Source: an uncultured Clostridia bacterium (GTDB taxonomy: Bacteria > Bacillota > Clostridia > Christensenellales > Aristaeellaceae). From it: a stretch of DNA of 20,063 bases. The stretch lies in the NCBI GenBank assembly GCA_946410395.1, contig CAMKAE010000012.1:1-20063 (forward strand), given 5' to 3'. Made by a program: the position numbers and the translations under genes. The notes beneath the pieces were generated by a model. The model had not been told where the DNA came from and did not search any database. It was given only the letters and a program-made list of their open reading frames with translations. Positions 8,889 through 15,936 of the stretch are shown in pieces; within the stretch, counting starts at the first letter, position 1, and each line of letters begins with the position of its first letter.

Positions 8889-10583
8889 TTAGTCCTTCAG
8901 GCCGGAACTTGCCATGGTTTCCAGGATCCGGCTCTGAGACAGGATGAAAATGACGATCGGGACGATCATGACGATCACGGTGACCGCAGCCGCCTGACCG
9001 GTACGGGCAATGCCGCCGGCCTGGATCTGCTGCAGCGCGTAGACCAGGGTCTTCTTGCTCTCGGTGTAGATGACCGTGGCCGCGTTGGTGTTCCACAGGC
9101 TCTGCACGGAGAAGATGATAATGGTCAGCCAGGCGGGCTTGACGTTGGGCATCACGATGCTCCAGAAGATCCGGAACTCGCCCGCGCCGTCCAGGTGCGC
9201 CGCTTCGATCAGCGCCGTGGGCAGGCCCTCCATGAACTGCTTCATCAGGAACAGGCCGATGGGCGCCGCAAAGGCCGGCAGGATGATGGCCCAGTAGGTG
9301 TCGATCATGCCCAGCCGGCTCATGATCACGTAGTTCGGGATGCCGGTGACATAGCCCGAGAACATCAGGGCCGTGACCACGATCGAGAAGAAGGTCTTGC
9401 CGCCCGGGAAGTCATACTTCGCCAGCACAAACGCCGCCATGGACGCGATCAGCACGTGGCCGAAGGTGCCGATGAAGGTGATGAGCACCGTGTTGGTCAG
9501 GTAGCGGGAGAAGGGCACGAAGCTCTGTCCCATCGTGACGAACAGGTCGGCAAAGTTGTCCATCGTCGGATGCTGCGCAAAGACCGTGGGCGGGAAGCGG
9601 AACAGCTCGTCCAGGGGCTTGAGGGACGCGGCGATGGAGAAAACCAGCGGGAAGGCCATGGCGACGGCGAAGACCGCCATCAGGAAGTAGATGCCGAAGT
9701 CGCCCCAGAAGCTGCGGTTGGGCTTGCGGCGCTTGGGGTGCACCAGCTTCACCAGCATGAAGATGGCGTAGATCACCATCAGGGCGATCACAACCACCCG
9801 GACCAGGTTCCAGGTGGAAATGCTGGTGTCGATCTCACGGACATTGGCGGAAGCGGCAGTGGTAGCGGTTTCCGTGGCGGTTCCCTCCGCTGCGGTCTCC
9901 TCAGCCGCGGTCTCCTCCGCGGCAGGCGTCGCCTCGGCCGCCGTTTCCGTGGCCGCGGTTTTGGGCTCCATGTTGTCCGCCAGGATGCCCAGCGTCACGA
10001 CGGCGATCAGCAGCGCCGCCAGGATGGCCACGCCGGCGACCAGCCGTGTTTTGTTCCGGCGGATTTCCGGGTTCTTGCTGAAAATCACAAACAGGGCGAC
10101 AGCGCCGCCGATCAGCAGGAACAGCAGCACGAGGCGAATGATGCGCAGGGGCTGGGCGTGGTCCACAGCGTCCGTCTGCACCTCAGCCGCCGCCGTTTCG
10201 GCGGTCTTGGTCCGGGTGGCCTGGGCCTTCGTCGCCGTGTCCTGCGCGAGGGCCTTGAGCTCGGCGATCTTCGCGTCGGTGTCCGCGTTCACCTTCACCA
10301 TGTCGGCGTCCATGTTCGCGGCTTCCTCGGCAACGCGCCGGTTGTAGGTGTAGGCGTCCTCGTTGTAGGCATTAATCTCGTCGATCTTGCCGCTGACAAA
10401 GATCAGGCCGGCCACCAGAATGGCCACGATGATCGCCGAAACGATCAGGAAGCGCTTGACGTTGAGCTTGGGCGCTTCTTCTTCAAACTCGCCGCGGAGT
10501 TTGGCCAGATAGCGAAGCTGTTCGACGCGGTTGTTCGTCGTCGGCGCTTCGATCTTCTGAATTTTCGGTTTCTTCGCGCTCAT
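8889..10583 (-). CDS. Carbohydrate ABC transporter permease, MalG/YtcP type, with a ~280-residue N-terminal membrane extension
   Basis: A 564-residue inner-membrane permease. The last ~280 residues form a normal MalG-type permease with six helices (from about 293) and the EAA loop EAAHLDGAG (460-468) ending in IVMP (476-479). In front of this is an unusual extension: a cytoplasmic basic stretch (1-42), helix about 43-63, a polar helical region (66-145), helices about 149-168 and 181-201, an Ala/Glu/Thr low-complexity linker (206-246), and a fourth helix (257-279). Family members are normally about 280-300 residues. I chose the start at 10583, not the in-frame ATG at 10625, because it gives a 4-base ATGA overlap with the stop of the preceding permease and has AGGAAGGTGG just upstream. 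It pairs with the LplB-type permease at 10580-11527. No ATPase is encoded here; related importers usually share an MsmX-like ATPase encoded elsewhere. Confidence 0.92.
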   Translation of the reverse strand: MSAKKPKIQKIEAPTTNNRVEQLRYLAKLRGEFEEEAPKLNVKRFLIVSAIIVAILVAGLIFVSGKIDEINAYNEDAYTYNRRVAEEAANMDADMVKVNADTDAKIAELKALAQDTATKAQATRTKTAETAAAEVQTDAVDHAQPLRIIRLVLLFLLIGGAVALFVIFSKNPEIRRNKTRLVAGVAILAALLIAVVTLGILADNMEPKTAATETAAEATPAAEETAAEETAAEGTATETATTAASANVREIDTSISTWNLVRVVVIALMVIYAIFMLVKLVHPKRRKPNRSFWGDFGIYFLMAVFAVAMAFPLVFSIAASLKPLDELFRFPPTVFAQHPTMDNFADLFVTMGQSFVPFSRYLTNTVLITFIGTFGHVLIASMAAFVLAKYDFPGGKTFFSIVVTALMFSGYVTGIPNYVIMSRLGMIDTYWAIILPAFAAPIGLFLMKQFMEGLPTALIEAAHLDGAGEFRIFWSIVMPNVKPAWLTIIIFSVQSLWNTNAATVIYTESKKTLVYALQQIQAGGIARTGQAAAVTVIVMIVPIVIFILSQSRILETMASSGLKD

Positions 10584-11527
10584 GTGCCCACCTTCCTCAA
10601 CGCCGACTGAATGGCCTTGTTGCACAGGATCATGACCAGGAACAGCACCGTGGCAATGGCTGAAGCATAGCCCATCTCAAACCGGGAGAAGCCGTAGTCG
10701 AACAGGTGTGTGACGATGGTGCGGGCGGCATAGTCCGTGGAGGGATAGCCGGCCAGCGCACGGGGCACGTCCGAGACGTTGAAGGCCGAGGTGATGGACA
10801 TGACCGCACCGAAGAGCAGCATGGGCTTCATGCTGGGCAGGGTGATGTGATACAGCTCCTGCCAGCGGTTGCGGACGCCGTCCACATAGCCGGCTTCGTA
10901 CATGGAGCGGTCCACGCCCTGCAGGCCGGCGACGAAGGACAGGAAGCCCGTGCCCATGCTCATCCACAGGATGACGATGATGATCACCGTCAGGATGTAG
11001 CGGGGGTCGGACAGCCACAGGATCGGCGAGTCCACCAGGCCGTAGTTCATCAGGAAGGAGTTCAGATAGCCGTAGGCGTCACCGCGGAAAATGATGGAAA
11101 AGATGTAGAACGCGTTGCCCGCGATGGACGGCGCGTAGAACACCACGACGGCCACGGTCCGCAGCCAGCGGGGCAGCTCATTGATGAACCACGCGAACAG
11201 GAAAGAAAGGATGTAACCGACCGGTCCGGTGATCACGGCGATGACGAAGGTGTTCTTGATGGCGGTCAGGAAGACCTCGTCCTGCAGCACCAGGTTGACG
11301 TAGTTCTGGAAGCCGATAAAGCGCGGGGGTTCCAGAATGTTGTAGTAGGTGAAGGAGTAGAAGATCGACGTGGCGATGGGCAGGATGAAGAAGGTGAAGA
11401 ACAGCAGCGCATAGGGAAGCAGGAAGAGGTAGCAGACCTTCATCTTCCCGGCTTTCTTCAGCCCGTAGCTGAAGTTCTCCCGCTTGATCGCGAAGTATCC
11501 CTTCTTCTTTGTCTCAGTGGCTTGCAT
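10580..11527 (-). CDS. Sugar ABC transporter permease, LplB type
   Basis: A 315-residue inner-membrane permease of normal length for the LplB/MalF-like family. It has a basic cytoplasmic N-terminus (1-30) and helices at about 33-57, 87-112, 122-146, 178-200, 235-250 and 285-303. The conserved ATPase-docking loop reads EAGYVDGVRNRW (211-222) with ITLP (228-231); the second Ala of the classic EAA is Gly. The start at 11527 has GGAGG 8 nt upstream, and the gene lies 24 nt after the solute-binding protein. Its stop overlaps the start of the MalG-type partner (ATGA), which is typical of a stoichiometric heterodimer. Substrate cannot be read from the permease; a complex carbohydrate is inferred from the neighbours. 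Confidence 0.95.
   Translation of the reverse strand: MQATETKKKGYFAIKRENFSYGLKKAGKMKVCYLFLLPYALLFFTFFILPIATSIFYSFTYYNILEPPRFIGFQNYVNLVLQDEVFLTAIKNTFVIAVITGPVGYILSFLFAWFINELPRWLRTVAVVVFYAPSIAGNAFYIFSIIFRGDAYGYLNSFLMNYGLVDSPILWLSDPRYILTVIIIVILWMSMGTGFLSFVAGLQGVDRSMYEAGYVDGVRNRWQELYHITLPSMKPMLLFGAVMSITSAFNVSDVPRALAGYPSTDYAARTIVTHLFDYGFSRFEMGYASAIATVLFLVMILCNKAIQSALRKVGT
10588..10597 (-). promoter_or_regulatory. Ribosome binding site that decides the start of the long MalG-type permease
   Basis: AGGAAGGTGG on the minus strand ends 4 nt before the ATG at 10583, which overlaps the TGA of the upstream permease as ATGA. This supports a 564-residue product over the 578-residue reading from 10625. Confidence 0.7.
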
Positions 11528-11551
11528 CCGGTTTTCCTCCTTTCTCTCCGA

Positions 11552-14500
11552 TTATTCGTTGCTGCCGGGGGAAGCGGCGCCCGCTTGATCGGATGCAGGC
11601 GCTTCGTCCGCAGCCGGTGCGACCGCGGCGGGTTTCCCCTGTGCGGCCAGCTGTTCGGCCAGTTCCTCCTCAGTGGTGGGGAGGCCGAACTCCTGCCGCT
11701 TGATCTTGATTTCTTCGTTGATGGTCTTGGTGTAGGTCAGCAGCGTCTCGCGGGCGTCCTCCTTGGTGTTGATGACGCGGCGGACGGCGTTGGTCATGTG
11801 ACGGGTGGTGGAATAGCCGCCGGCGATCTCCGGGAAGCCGCGTGTCCAGGCCATCTGGGTCTGGAGGACCTCCAGCTGCGCGTCGGACCAGCCCAGCTGC
11901 GGCATCGCGCGCTTGTTGGCGGTGGTGTAGCGCGCGGAGGAGCCCAGCACGCTCTCCATCTCGCGGCCGAAGCTGACCTGGGTGTCGGCGTCGGTCCACC
12001 ACTGCAGGAAGGTCCAGGCGTTCTTCTTGACCTTCGGGTCATCGGTGGAGATGATCATGCTGCACAGGCCCTGGGCGTGCACGGTGCGGTCGATGTGATC
12101 CTCGGCGATCTCGCCGGTGTTGTACACGCGGATCTCCTCGTCCTCCCGCAGGGTGCCGGGGAAGTAGGTGAAGTCCCACAGGCCGCGGATTTCCGGCGCG
12201 GAGACGGCCAGGGTGTTGTACATGCTGTAGTTGGCCACGCCGATGGGCATCTCGCCCGTGCGGAAGCGGCTGACGAAGTCGTACACCGTGGGCAGGCCGT
12301 AGTCGTTGTACAGCGAGGTGTACAGCTTGAAGGCCGCCACGCCGGACTCGCGGTCGATCTCGGTGTGCATGACCCGCTCATCGTAGATCTGACCGCCGTA
12401 CTGGTAGATCAGCGAGTTGAGCACGGACATGTCCGGGTTGGTGATGTCGGGATACGGCACACCCACGGACAGGTTGTTGCCCTGGATGGTGGGCAGCAGG
12501 GCGATGATGTCGTCCCAGGTGCTCAGGTCCTCCGGCCCGATGCCGTATTCGGCCAGCACGTCGGTGCGGTAGAACACCACGGCGAACTCCTGGGTCTCGG
12601 GGATGGCGTACACATGGGGCGTGTTGTCCTTGGGCGGAATGTAGGTGAAGGGCTCCAAGGCGCTGCCGTAGTAGTCGGCGACGACCTCCTCATAGGTCTT
12701 GACCGGATACTTGCCGTTCTCGTCCGGCTCGTAGTTGGCCGCAACCCATTCGGCGTCGAACTGGTCCATGGCCTCGGCGGCGTCACGCATGGCGTAGTTC
12801 ACCGGGAACCAGGAGCCCAGGGACAGGGCCACGTCCGGGCCGTTGCCCGCCACGACCGCGGTCAGCAGCGTGTCGGCCACGACCAGCTTGACGTTGACGT
12901 GCACGCCGTAGCGGTCAGTGAACTCCTGGTCGATCAGGGATTTGAGCACCGTGGACTGGTCACGGCCGGTGGTGATCCACACGTCCAGCACGTCGTCGCC
13001 GGTGTACTTGTCGCCCAGGGAGTCATAGTCCACGGTGTAGGACGCCGCCAGGGACGAGAGCTCGTGGCCCATGCCGCTGAAGAAGCCCTGCCCCGCCATG
13101 GAGGCGGTGTAGTCCTCGCCGCTGACGATGATCAGGTCGATGTCCAGCTTGGTCTCGGACATGTTCTGCATGGCCGTGCCCAGGCTGGTGATGTTGTCCT
13201 TGAAGTTGGCGAAGACCTGGGTGATGCGCTCCGTGTGGTTGACGAAGCCCTCCAGCTGAACGGCCAGGGTCTGGGCCACGGCCACGCGGTCAGATTTCTG
13301 GCCGGTGATGGCCACCGTGTCGTCCACGAGCTTGTAGAGCCGCATGCTCTCCAGCTCCATGGCCTTGATGACCTCGGGGTAAACCTCCTCGAGCTTATAG
13401 TCGCGGAAGCGGTCCGGGTTGACGCCGGTGAGCACCAGCACCCGGCGGTAGATGCGGTTCAGGCGGTCCAGGGAGTTCTTCATGTCCTGGAGGATCGGGC
13501 CCATCTCGCCCAGGGTGGCCTCCAGGCGCACCGTGTGCTCGCCCGCCTCCAGCCAGAAGCGGTAGGGCGTGCCGGCATCATCCGACAGCGTCAGCAGCTC
13601 CCAGGCGTTATTATAGTTGAAGGAAACGGTGGCCATCTTGTCAAAGGGGATCTCCCCGTCGATGTACAGGGAGCGGCAGGACAGCGCGCCGCGCTGGTGG
13701 TTCTGCCGGGCCTTAAGGGTGATGTTGTACCAGCCGTCCTCCGGCACGGCAAAGGACCACTCGATCCACTGGCCGGCGCTGTTCCACGGGTCGCCGCCCA
13801 CGTAGTTGAAGACCGTGTGGTAGACATCCGACGGCTCCGTCGCGGAGGAGGAGCGGTCATAGCGCGCGTAGAGCGAGGGGGAGGAGGAACGGCGCTTGCT
13901 GTCCTCGGTCACCTTGCCCGTCCAGACGGTGTTGCCGTCGGCGTCCTTGCCCTCCGTGCGCTCCAGCACCAGGCCCTCGCCCTGGATCACGGTATGCCAG
14001 CTCTTGTCGGAGAGGGTCACGTCCTGCTTGTCCGCGTGCTCCGCCACATAGGCCTCATAGGTGGGATACTCCAGCACGGGCGTCAGGGTGATGCCCCGGA
14101 TCTCCATGGGCTCGTTGACCGCCTCCAGCGCGATGACGTTCCGGCCCGCGGCAAGGCGGATGGCATAGGGATTCACCTCATAGCCCATCGCGTCCTTGAC
14201 ATAGGCCTTCTGCCAGCTGTGGACCTCCACCTGGCGCGGGCGGCGCTGGTTGCCCTGGTTGTCGATGCGCTTGGCCTCGTCCATCTCGCCGTCGGTCCAG
14301 GTGCGGTAGAAGGTCAGCGAACGCGCGCCGTCAAAGGGGATCGCCAGGTCGTCGGCCGAGGTGCCCACATAGAGGGAGCGCTCAATCTCGACGCCGCGGC
14401 TCTCGGGCGCGCGGTACTCGATGAGGATGTTGTACAGCGCCGTCTCCGGCACCTCCACCTCCCAGCCCACAAAGGAGCCGCTGGCGGTGTAGAGCACGCC

Positions 14501-14956
14501 GTCCTCCTCCCAGGCAGCCCGGGCCTCGGCGGTCCCGGCGGATTCAGGCGCGGCACCGGACAGGGCGGGGATCTCGGCCTGCCTGCGAACGCCGTCGGCG
14601 GTCACGAAAGCAGCCGCAGACGCCACATCCACCTCGATGGGCTCCGCCGCGCTCTTCAGGCTTTCCTCGCCCCAGTGCGCAGGCTTGCTGTATTCCCTGT
14701 ACTGGACCAGGGCTTCCGTCTCGCCCTGGCCTGTCAGCACAGCCAGGTCCTGCGCATACTCGGCCTCTTTCCGCTCCAGTATATCCGTGTACTTGGCTTG
14801 GTAGGACTCAGCTGGGCTGTTGCTGATCAGCACCAGCACCAGGATGATCACCGCCAAAACAACAAGCGCAATCAACGGGCGGAACCAACGTTTCGCCTTG
14901 ATCGCGCCCCAGTGTGCGGCTGCCCTGGCCTTGCGGCCCTGCTCGTCTTTTGTCAT
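11552..14956 (-). CDS. Membrane-anchored extracellular solute-binding protein with two CBM-like domains
   Basis: A 1134-residue protein and the first gene of the operon. Residues 1-26 are cytoplasmic and basic, and 27-45 form an uncleaved signal anchor; no lipobox Cys follows, unlike ordinary Gram-positive binding proteins. Two related beta-sandwich domains follow (about 100-295 and 318-485), seen from parallel motifs YNILIEYRAP/RSLYVGT/PFDGA (175-211) and YNITLKARQN/RSLYIDG/PFDKM (410-441); they resemble galactose-binding-like carbohydrate modules. A helical region (486-605) leads to a family-1 type solute-binding domain (about 655-1090) with GPDVALSLGSWFPVNYA (706-722), YAIPETQEFAVVFYRTDVL (783-801) and ANKRAMPQLGW (1013-1023). 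The tail (1105-1134) is Ala/Pro-rich. Usual binding proteins are 420-560 residues, so this one is about double. It likely captures a polymer or oligosaccharide for the two permeases. The start at 14956 has AGGGGTG 7 nt upstream. Confidence 0.92.
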   Translation of the reverse strand: MTKDEQGRKARAAAHWGAIKAKRWFRPLIALVVLAVIILVLVLISNSPAESYQAKYTDILERKEAEYAQDLAVLTGQGETEALVQYREYSKPAHWGEESLKSAAEPIEVDVASAAAFVTADGVRRQAEIPALSGAAPESAGTAEARAAWEEDGVLYTASGSFVGWEVEVPETALYNILIEYRAPESRGVEIERSLYVGTSADDLAIPFDGARSLTFYRTWTDGEMDEAKRIDNQGNQRRPRQVEVHSWQKAYVKDAMGYEVNPYAIRLAAGRNVIALEAVNEPMEIRGITLTPVLEYPTYEAYVAEHADKQDVTLSDKSWHTVIQGEGLVLERTEGKDADGNTVWTGKVTEDSKRRSSSPSLYARYDRSSSATEPSDVYHTVFNYVGGDPWNSAGQWIEWSFAVPEDGWYNITLKARQNHQRGALSCRSLYIDGEIPFDKMATVSFNYNNAWELLTLSDDAGTPYRFWLEAGEHTVRLEATLGEMGPILQDMKNSLDRLNRIYRRVLVLTGVNPDRFRDYKLEEVYPEVIKAMELESMRLYKLVDDTVAITGQKSDRVAVAQTLAVQLEGFVNHTERITQVFANFKDNITSLGTAMQNMSETKLDIDLIIVSGEDYTASMAGQGFFSGMGHELSSLAASYTVDYDSLGDKYTGDDVLDVWITTGRDQSTVLKSLIDQEFTDRYGVHVNVKLVVADTLLTAVVAGNGPDVALSLGSWFPVNYAMRDAAEAMDQFDAEWVAANYEPDENGKYPVKTYEEVVADYYGSALEPFTYIPPKDNTPHVYAIPETQEFAVVFYRTDVLAEYGIGPEDLSTWDDIIALLPTIQGNNLSVGVPYPDITNPDMSVLNSLIYQYGGQIYDERVMHTEIDRESGVAAFKLYTSLYNDYGLPTVYDFVSRFRTGEMPIGVANYSMYNTLAVSAPEIRGLWDFTYFPGTLREDEEIRVYNTGEIAEDHIDRTVHAQGLCSMIISTDDPKVKKNAWTFLQWWTDADTQVSFGREMESVLGSSARYTTANKRAMPQLGWSDAQLEVLQTQMAWTRGFPEIAGGYSTTRHMTNAVRRVINTKEDARETLLTYTKTINEEIKIKRQEFGLPTTEEELAEQLAAQGKPAAVAPAADEAPASDQAGAASPGSNE

Positions 14957-15031
14957 CGGCTTGCACCCCTGTCCATTTGAAATTGCTCCGGCGCACCGGC
15001 CGGCAGGAAAAACAGAAGCCCATGGAAACGG

Positions 15032-15058
15032 AAAAACGCAGCCGCCGGCTCTGCCGGC
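15032..15058 (-). terminator. Possible attenuator or weak terminator in the operon leader
   Basis: In the minus-strand leader GCCGGC-AGA-GCCGGC can fold as a 6-bp hairpin (15044-15058), followed after 7 nt by five T (15032-15036). The T run is further away than in a standard intrinsic terminator. It could end read-through from nth, attenuate the transporter operon, or mean nothing. Confidence 0.3.
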
Positions 15059-15089
15059 TTGTTCAGTTGTAAGAATTTAATCCAGAGGT

Positions 15090-15118
15090 ATTTTATATGA
15101 AATTGTTTCTGCTGTCAA
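15090..15118 (-). promoter_or_regulatory. SigA-type promoter of the transporter operon
   Basis: On the minus strand, TTGACA (15113-15118), a 17-bp spacer and TAAAAT (15090-15095) give an almost perfect housekeeping promoter. It sits in an AT-rich island (about 15065-15147), 40 nt after the nth stop. Transcription would start near 15083, leaving a leader of about 125 nt before the solute-binding protein. An imperfect ATTTG/CAAAT repeat (15126-15130 and 15142-15146) upstream of the -35 box is a weak operator candidate. Confidence 0.85.
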
Positions 15119-15156
15119 CTGGAAAATTTGCAGATTGTTCACAAATGCCCGGAGCG

Positions 15157-15786
15157 TCAGATCCGCTTTTCGCACCAGGGCGCGCAGCAGCAGGCTTCGC
15201 AGCGCGGCGCCGTGCGGGCTGTGCACACCGCCCGGCCGTGGTCCACCATCCGGTGGCAGAAGTCGTTGCTCTCCTCCGGCGGGATCAGCGGCCTGAGCGC
15301 ACGCTCCACCTTGGCGGGCTCCTTCTCCGTCACCAGCCCCATGCGGTTGGCCAGGCGGATGCAGTGGGTGTCCGTCACGATGGCCGGCTCGCCGAAGACG
15401 TCCCCCATGATCAGGTTGGCGGACTTGCGGCCCACGCCGGGCAGCGCCAGGAGCGCGTCGAAATCCCGGGGCACCCTGCCGCCGTGGCGCGCCAGCAGGG
15501 CTTTCATGCAGGCGGAGATGTCCCGGGCCTTGCTGTTGCCCAGGCCGCAGGGATGCACCACCGCCTCCAGTTCCTCCACCGGCGCGGCCGCCAGGGCTTC
15601 CACCGTGGGCCAGCGGGCGAAGAGCGTCTGCGTGACGACGTTCACCCGGGCGTCGGTGCACTGGGCCGCCAGCCGCACGCTCACCAGCAGCTTCCAGGCC
15701 TCGTCATAGTCCAGGGTACACACGGTCTGCGGATAGGCAGTCTTCAGGGCGGCCACAATGGCCAGCGCGCGCTCCTTGAGGGTCAT
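15157..15786 (-). CDS. nth: Endonuclease III (DNA glycosylase/AP lyase)
   Basis: A 209-residue base-excision repair enzyme that removes oxidised pyrimidines and cuts at abasic sites. The helix-hairpin-helix LPGVGRKSAN (115-124) contains the catalytic Lys121, and VTDTHCIRLANRMGL (137-151) contains the catalytic Asp139. AAQCTD (40-45) matches the usual SAQxTD motif. Four C-terminal Cys (188, 196, 199, 205) fit the 4Fe-4S cluster, with C-x7-C-x2-C-x5-C, where the classic first gap is x6. Length matches the family (about 210). I chose the ATG at 15786, not the in-frame ATG at 15831, because AGGAGGGG precedes it, family alignment begins there, and the promoter -10 box lies at 15820-15825. It stands alone, divergent from pgi and upstream of the transporter operon; read-through into that operon is possible because no strong terminator separates them. 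Confidence 0.95.
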   Translation of the reverse strand: MTLKERALAIVAALKTAYPQTVCTLDYDEAWKLLVSVRLAAQCTDARVNVVTQTLFARWPTVEALAAAPVEELEAVVHPCGLGNSKARDISACMKALLARHGGRVPRDFDALLALPGVGRKSANLIMGDVFGEPAIVTDTHCIRLANRMGLVTEKEPAKVERALRPLIPPEESNDFCHRMVDHGRAVCTARTAPRCEACCCAPWCEKRI

Positions 15787-15819
15787 CGGATTCCCCCTCC
15801 TGTCGGTTGTTTTTTTGAT

Positions 15820-15848
15820 ATCATACCACATCCCGGAGCCGGTGAAAA
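15820..15848 (-). promoter_or_regulatory. Promoter of nth
   Basis: Minus strand: TTTTCA (15843-15848), 17-bp spacer, and TATGAT (15820-15825) preceded by TGG, an extended -10 element. It lies 34 nt upstream of the chosen nth start, and supports that start because an ATG at 15831 would precede the transcript. Confidence 0.7.
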
Positions 15849-15862
15849 GCCCCGGGAACTAC

Positions 15863-15891
15863 TGGACACATCCGCGCCTTTGCGCTATAAT
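15863..15891 (+). promoter_or_regulatory. Promoter of pgi
   Basis: Plus strand: TGGACA (15863-15868), 17-bp spacer, and a perfect TATAAT (15886-15891), 45 nt before the pgi start. It faces away from the nth promoter; the two -35 boxes are 14 bp apart. Confidence 0.8.
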
Positions 15892-15936
15892 GAAACAGCG
15901 AAAAACACGGCGCGAGCCGCAGAAAGGCGGAACCAT

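Larger units (their letters stand above)
1..14956 (-). other. Seven-gene (or longer) glycan transporter operon
   Basis: All genes from 14956 down to the left edge lie on one strand with gaps of at most 36 nt or with overlaps (4, 26 and 4 nt), and only one clear promoter (15090-15118) precedes them. The order is binding protein, LplB-type permease, MalG-type permease, NHL/TPR protein, YIP1 protein, DUF5696 protein, LplB-type permease. At least one more permease is expected past the left edge. No ATPase, regulator or sugar kinase is included in the visible part. Confidence 0.85.

Noticed and set aside
7545..10610. A 1021-codon plus-strand open frame opposite the NHL gene and permease
   Set aside because: It runs across two real minus-strand genes, has Arg/Gly-rich low-complexity sequence and no promoter or ribosome site; stops are simply rare in antisense GC-rich DNA.
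10583..10625. The start at 10625 for the long MalG-type permease
   Set aside because: The first 14 residues would overlap the end of the upstream permease by 46 nt and have no family support; the ATG at 10583 has the ribosome site and ATGA overlap.
10706..14980. A 1424-codon open frame on the plus strand, opposite the solute-binding protein and permease
   Set aside because: It is rich in Gly, Val, His, Arg and Asp as expected from the antisense of GC-rich coding DNA, has no recognisable domain, and the minus strand encodes clear families here.
15126..15146. Operator for a sugar regulator upstream of the transporter promoter
   Set aside because: Only ATTTG/CAAAT arms match and the core is not symmetric; no regulator gene is visible, so I mention it only as a weak candidate in the promoter entry.
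15097..15936. An 807-residue reading of pgi extending upstream through nth
   Set aside because: The extra 280 residues are antisense to nth, and the pgi promoter lies at 15863-15891, downstream of that start.
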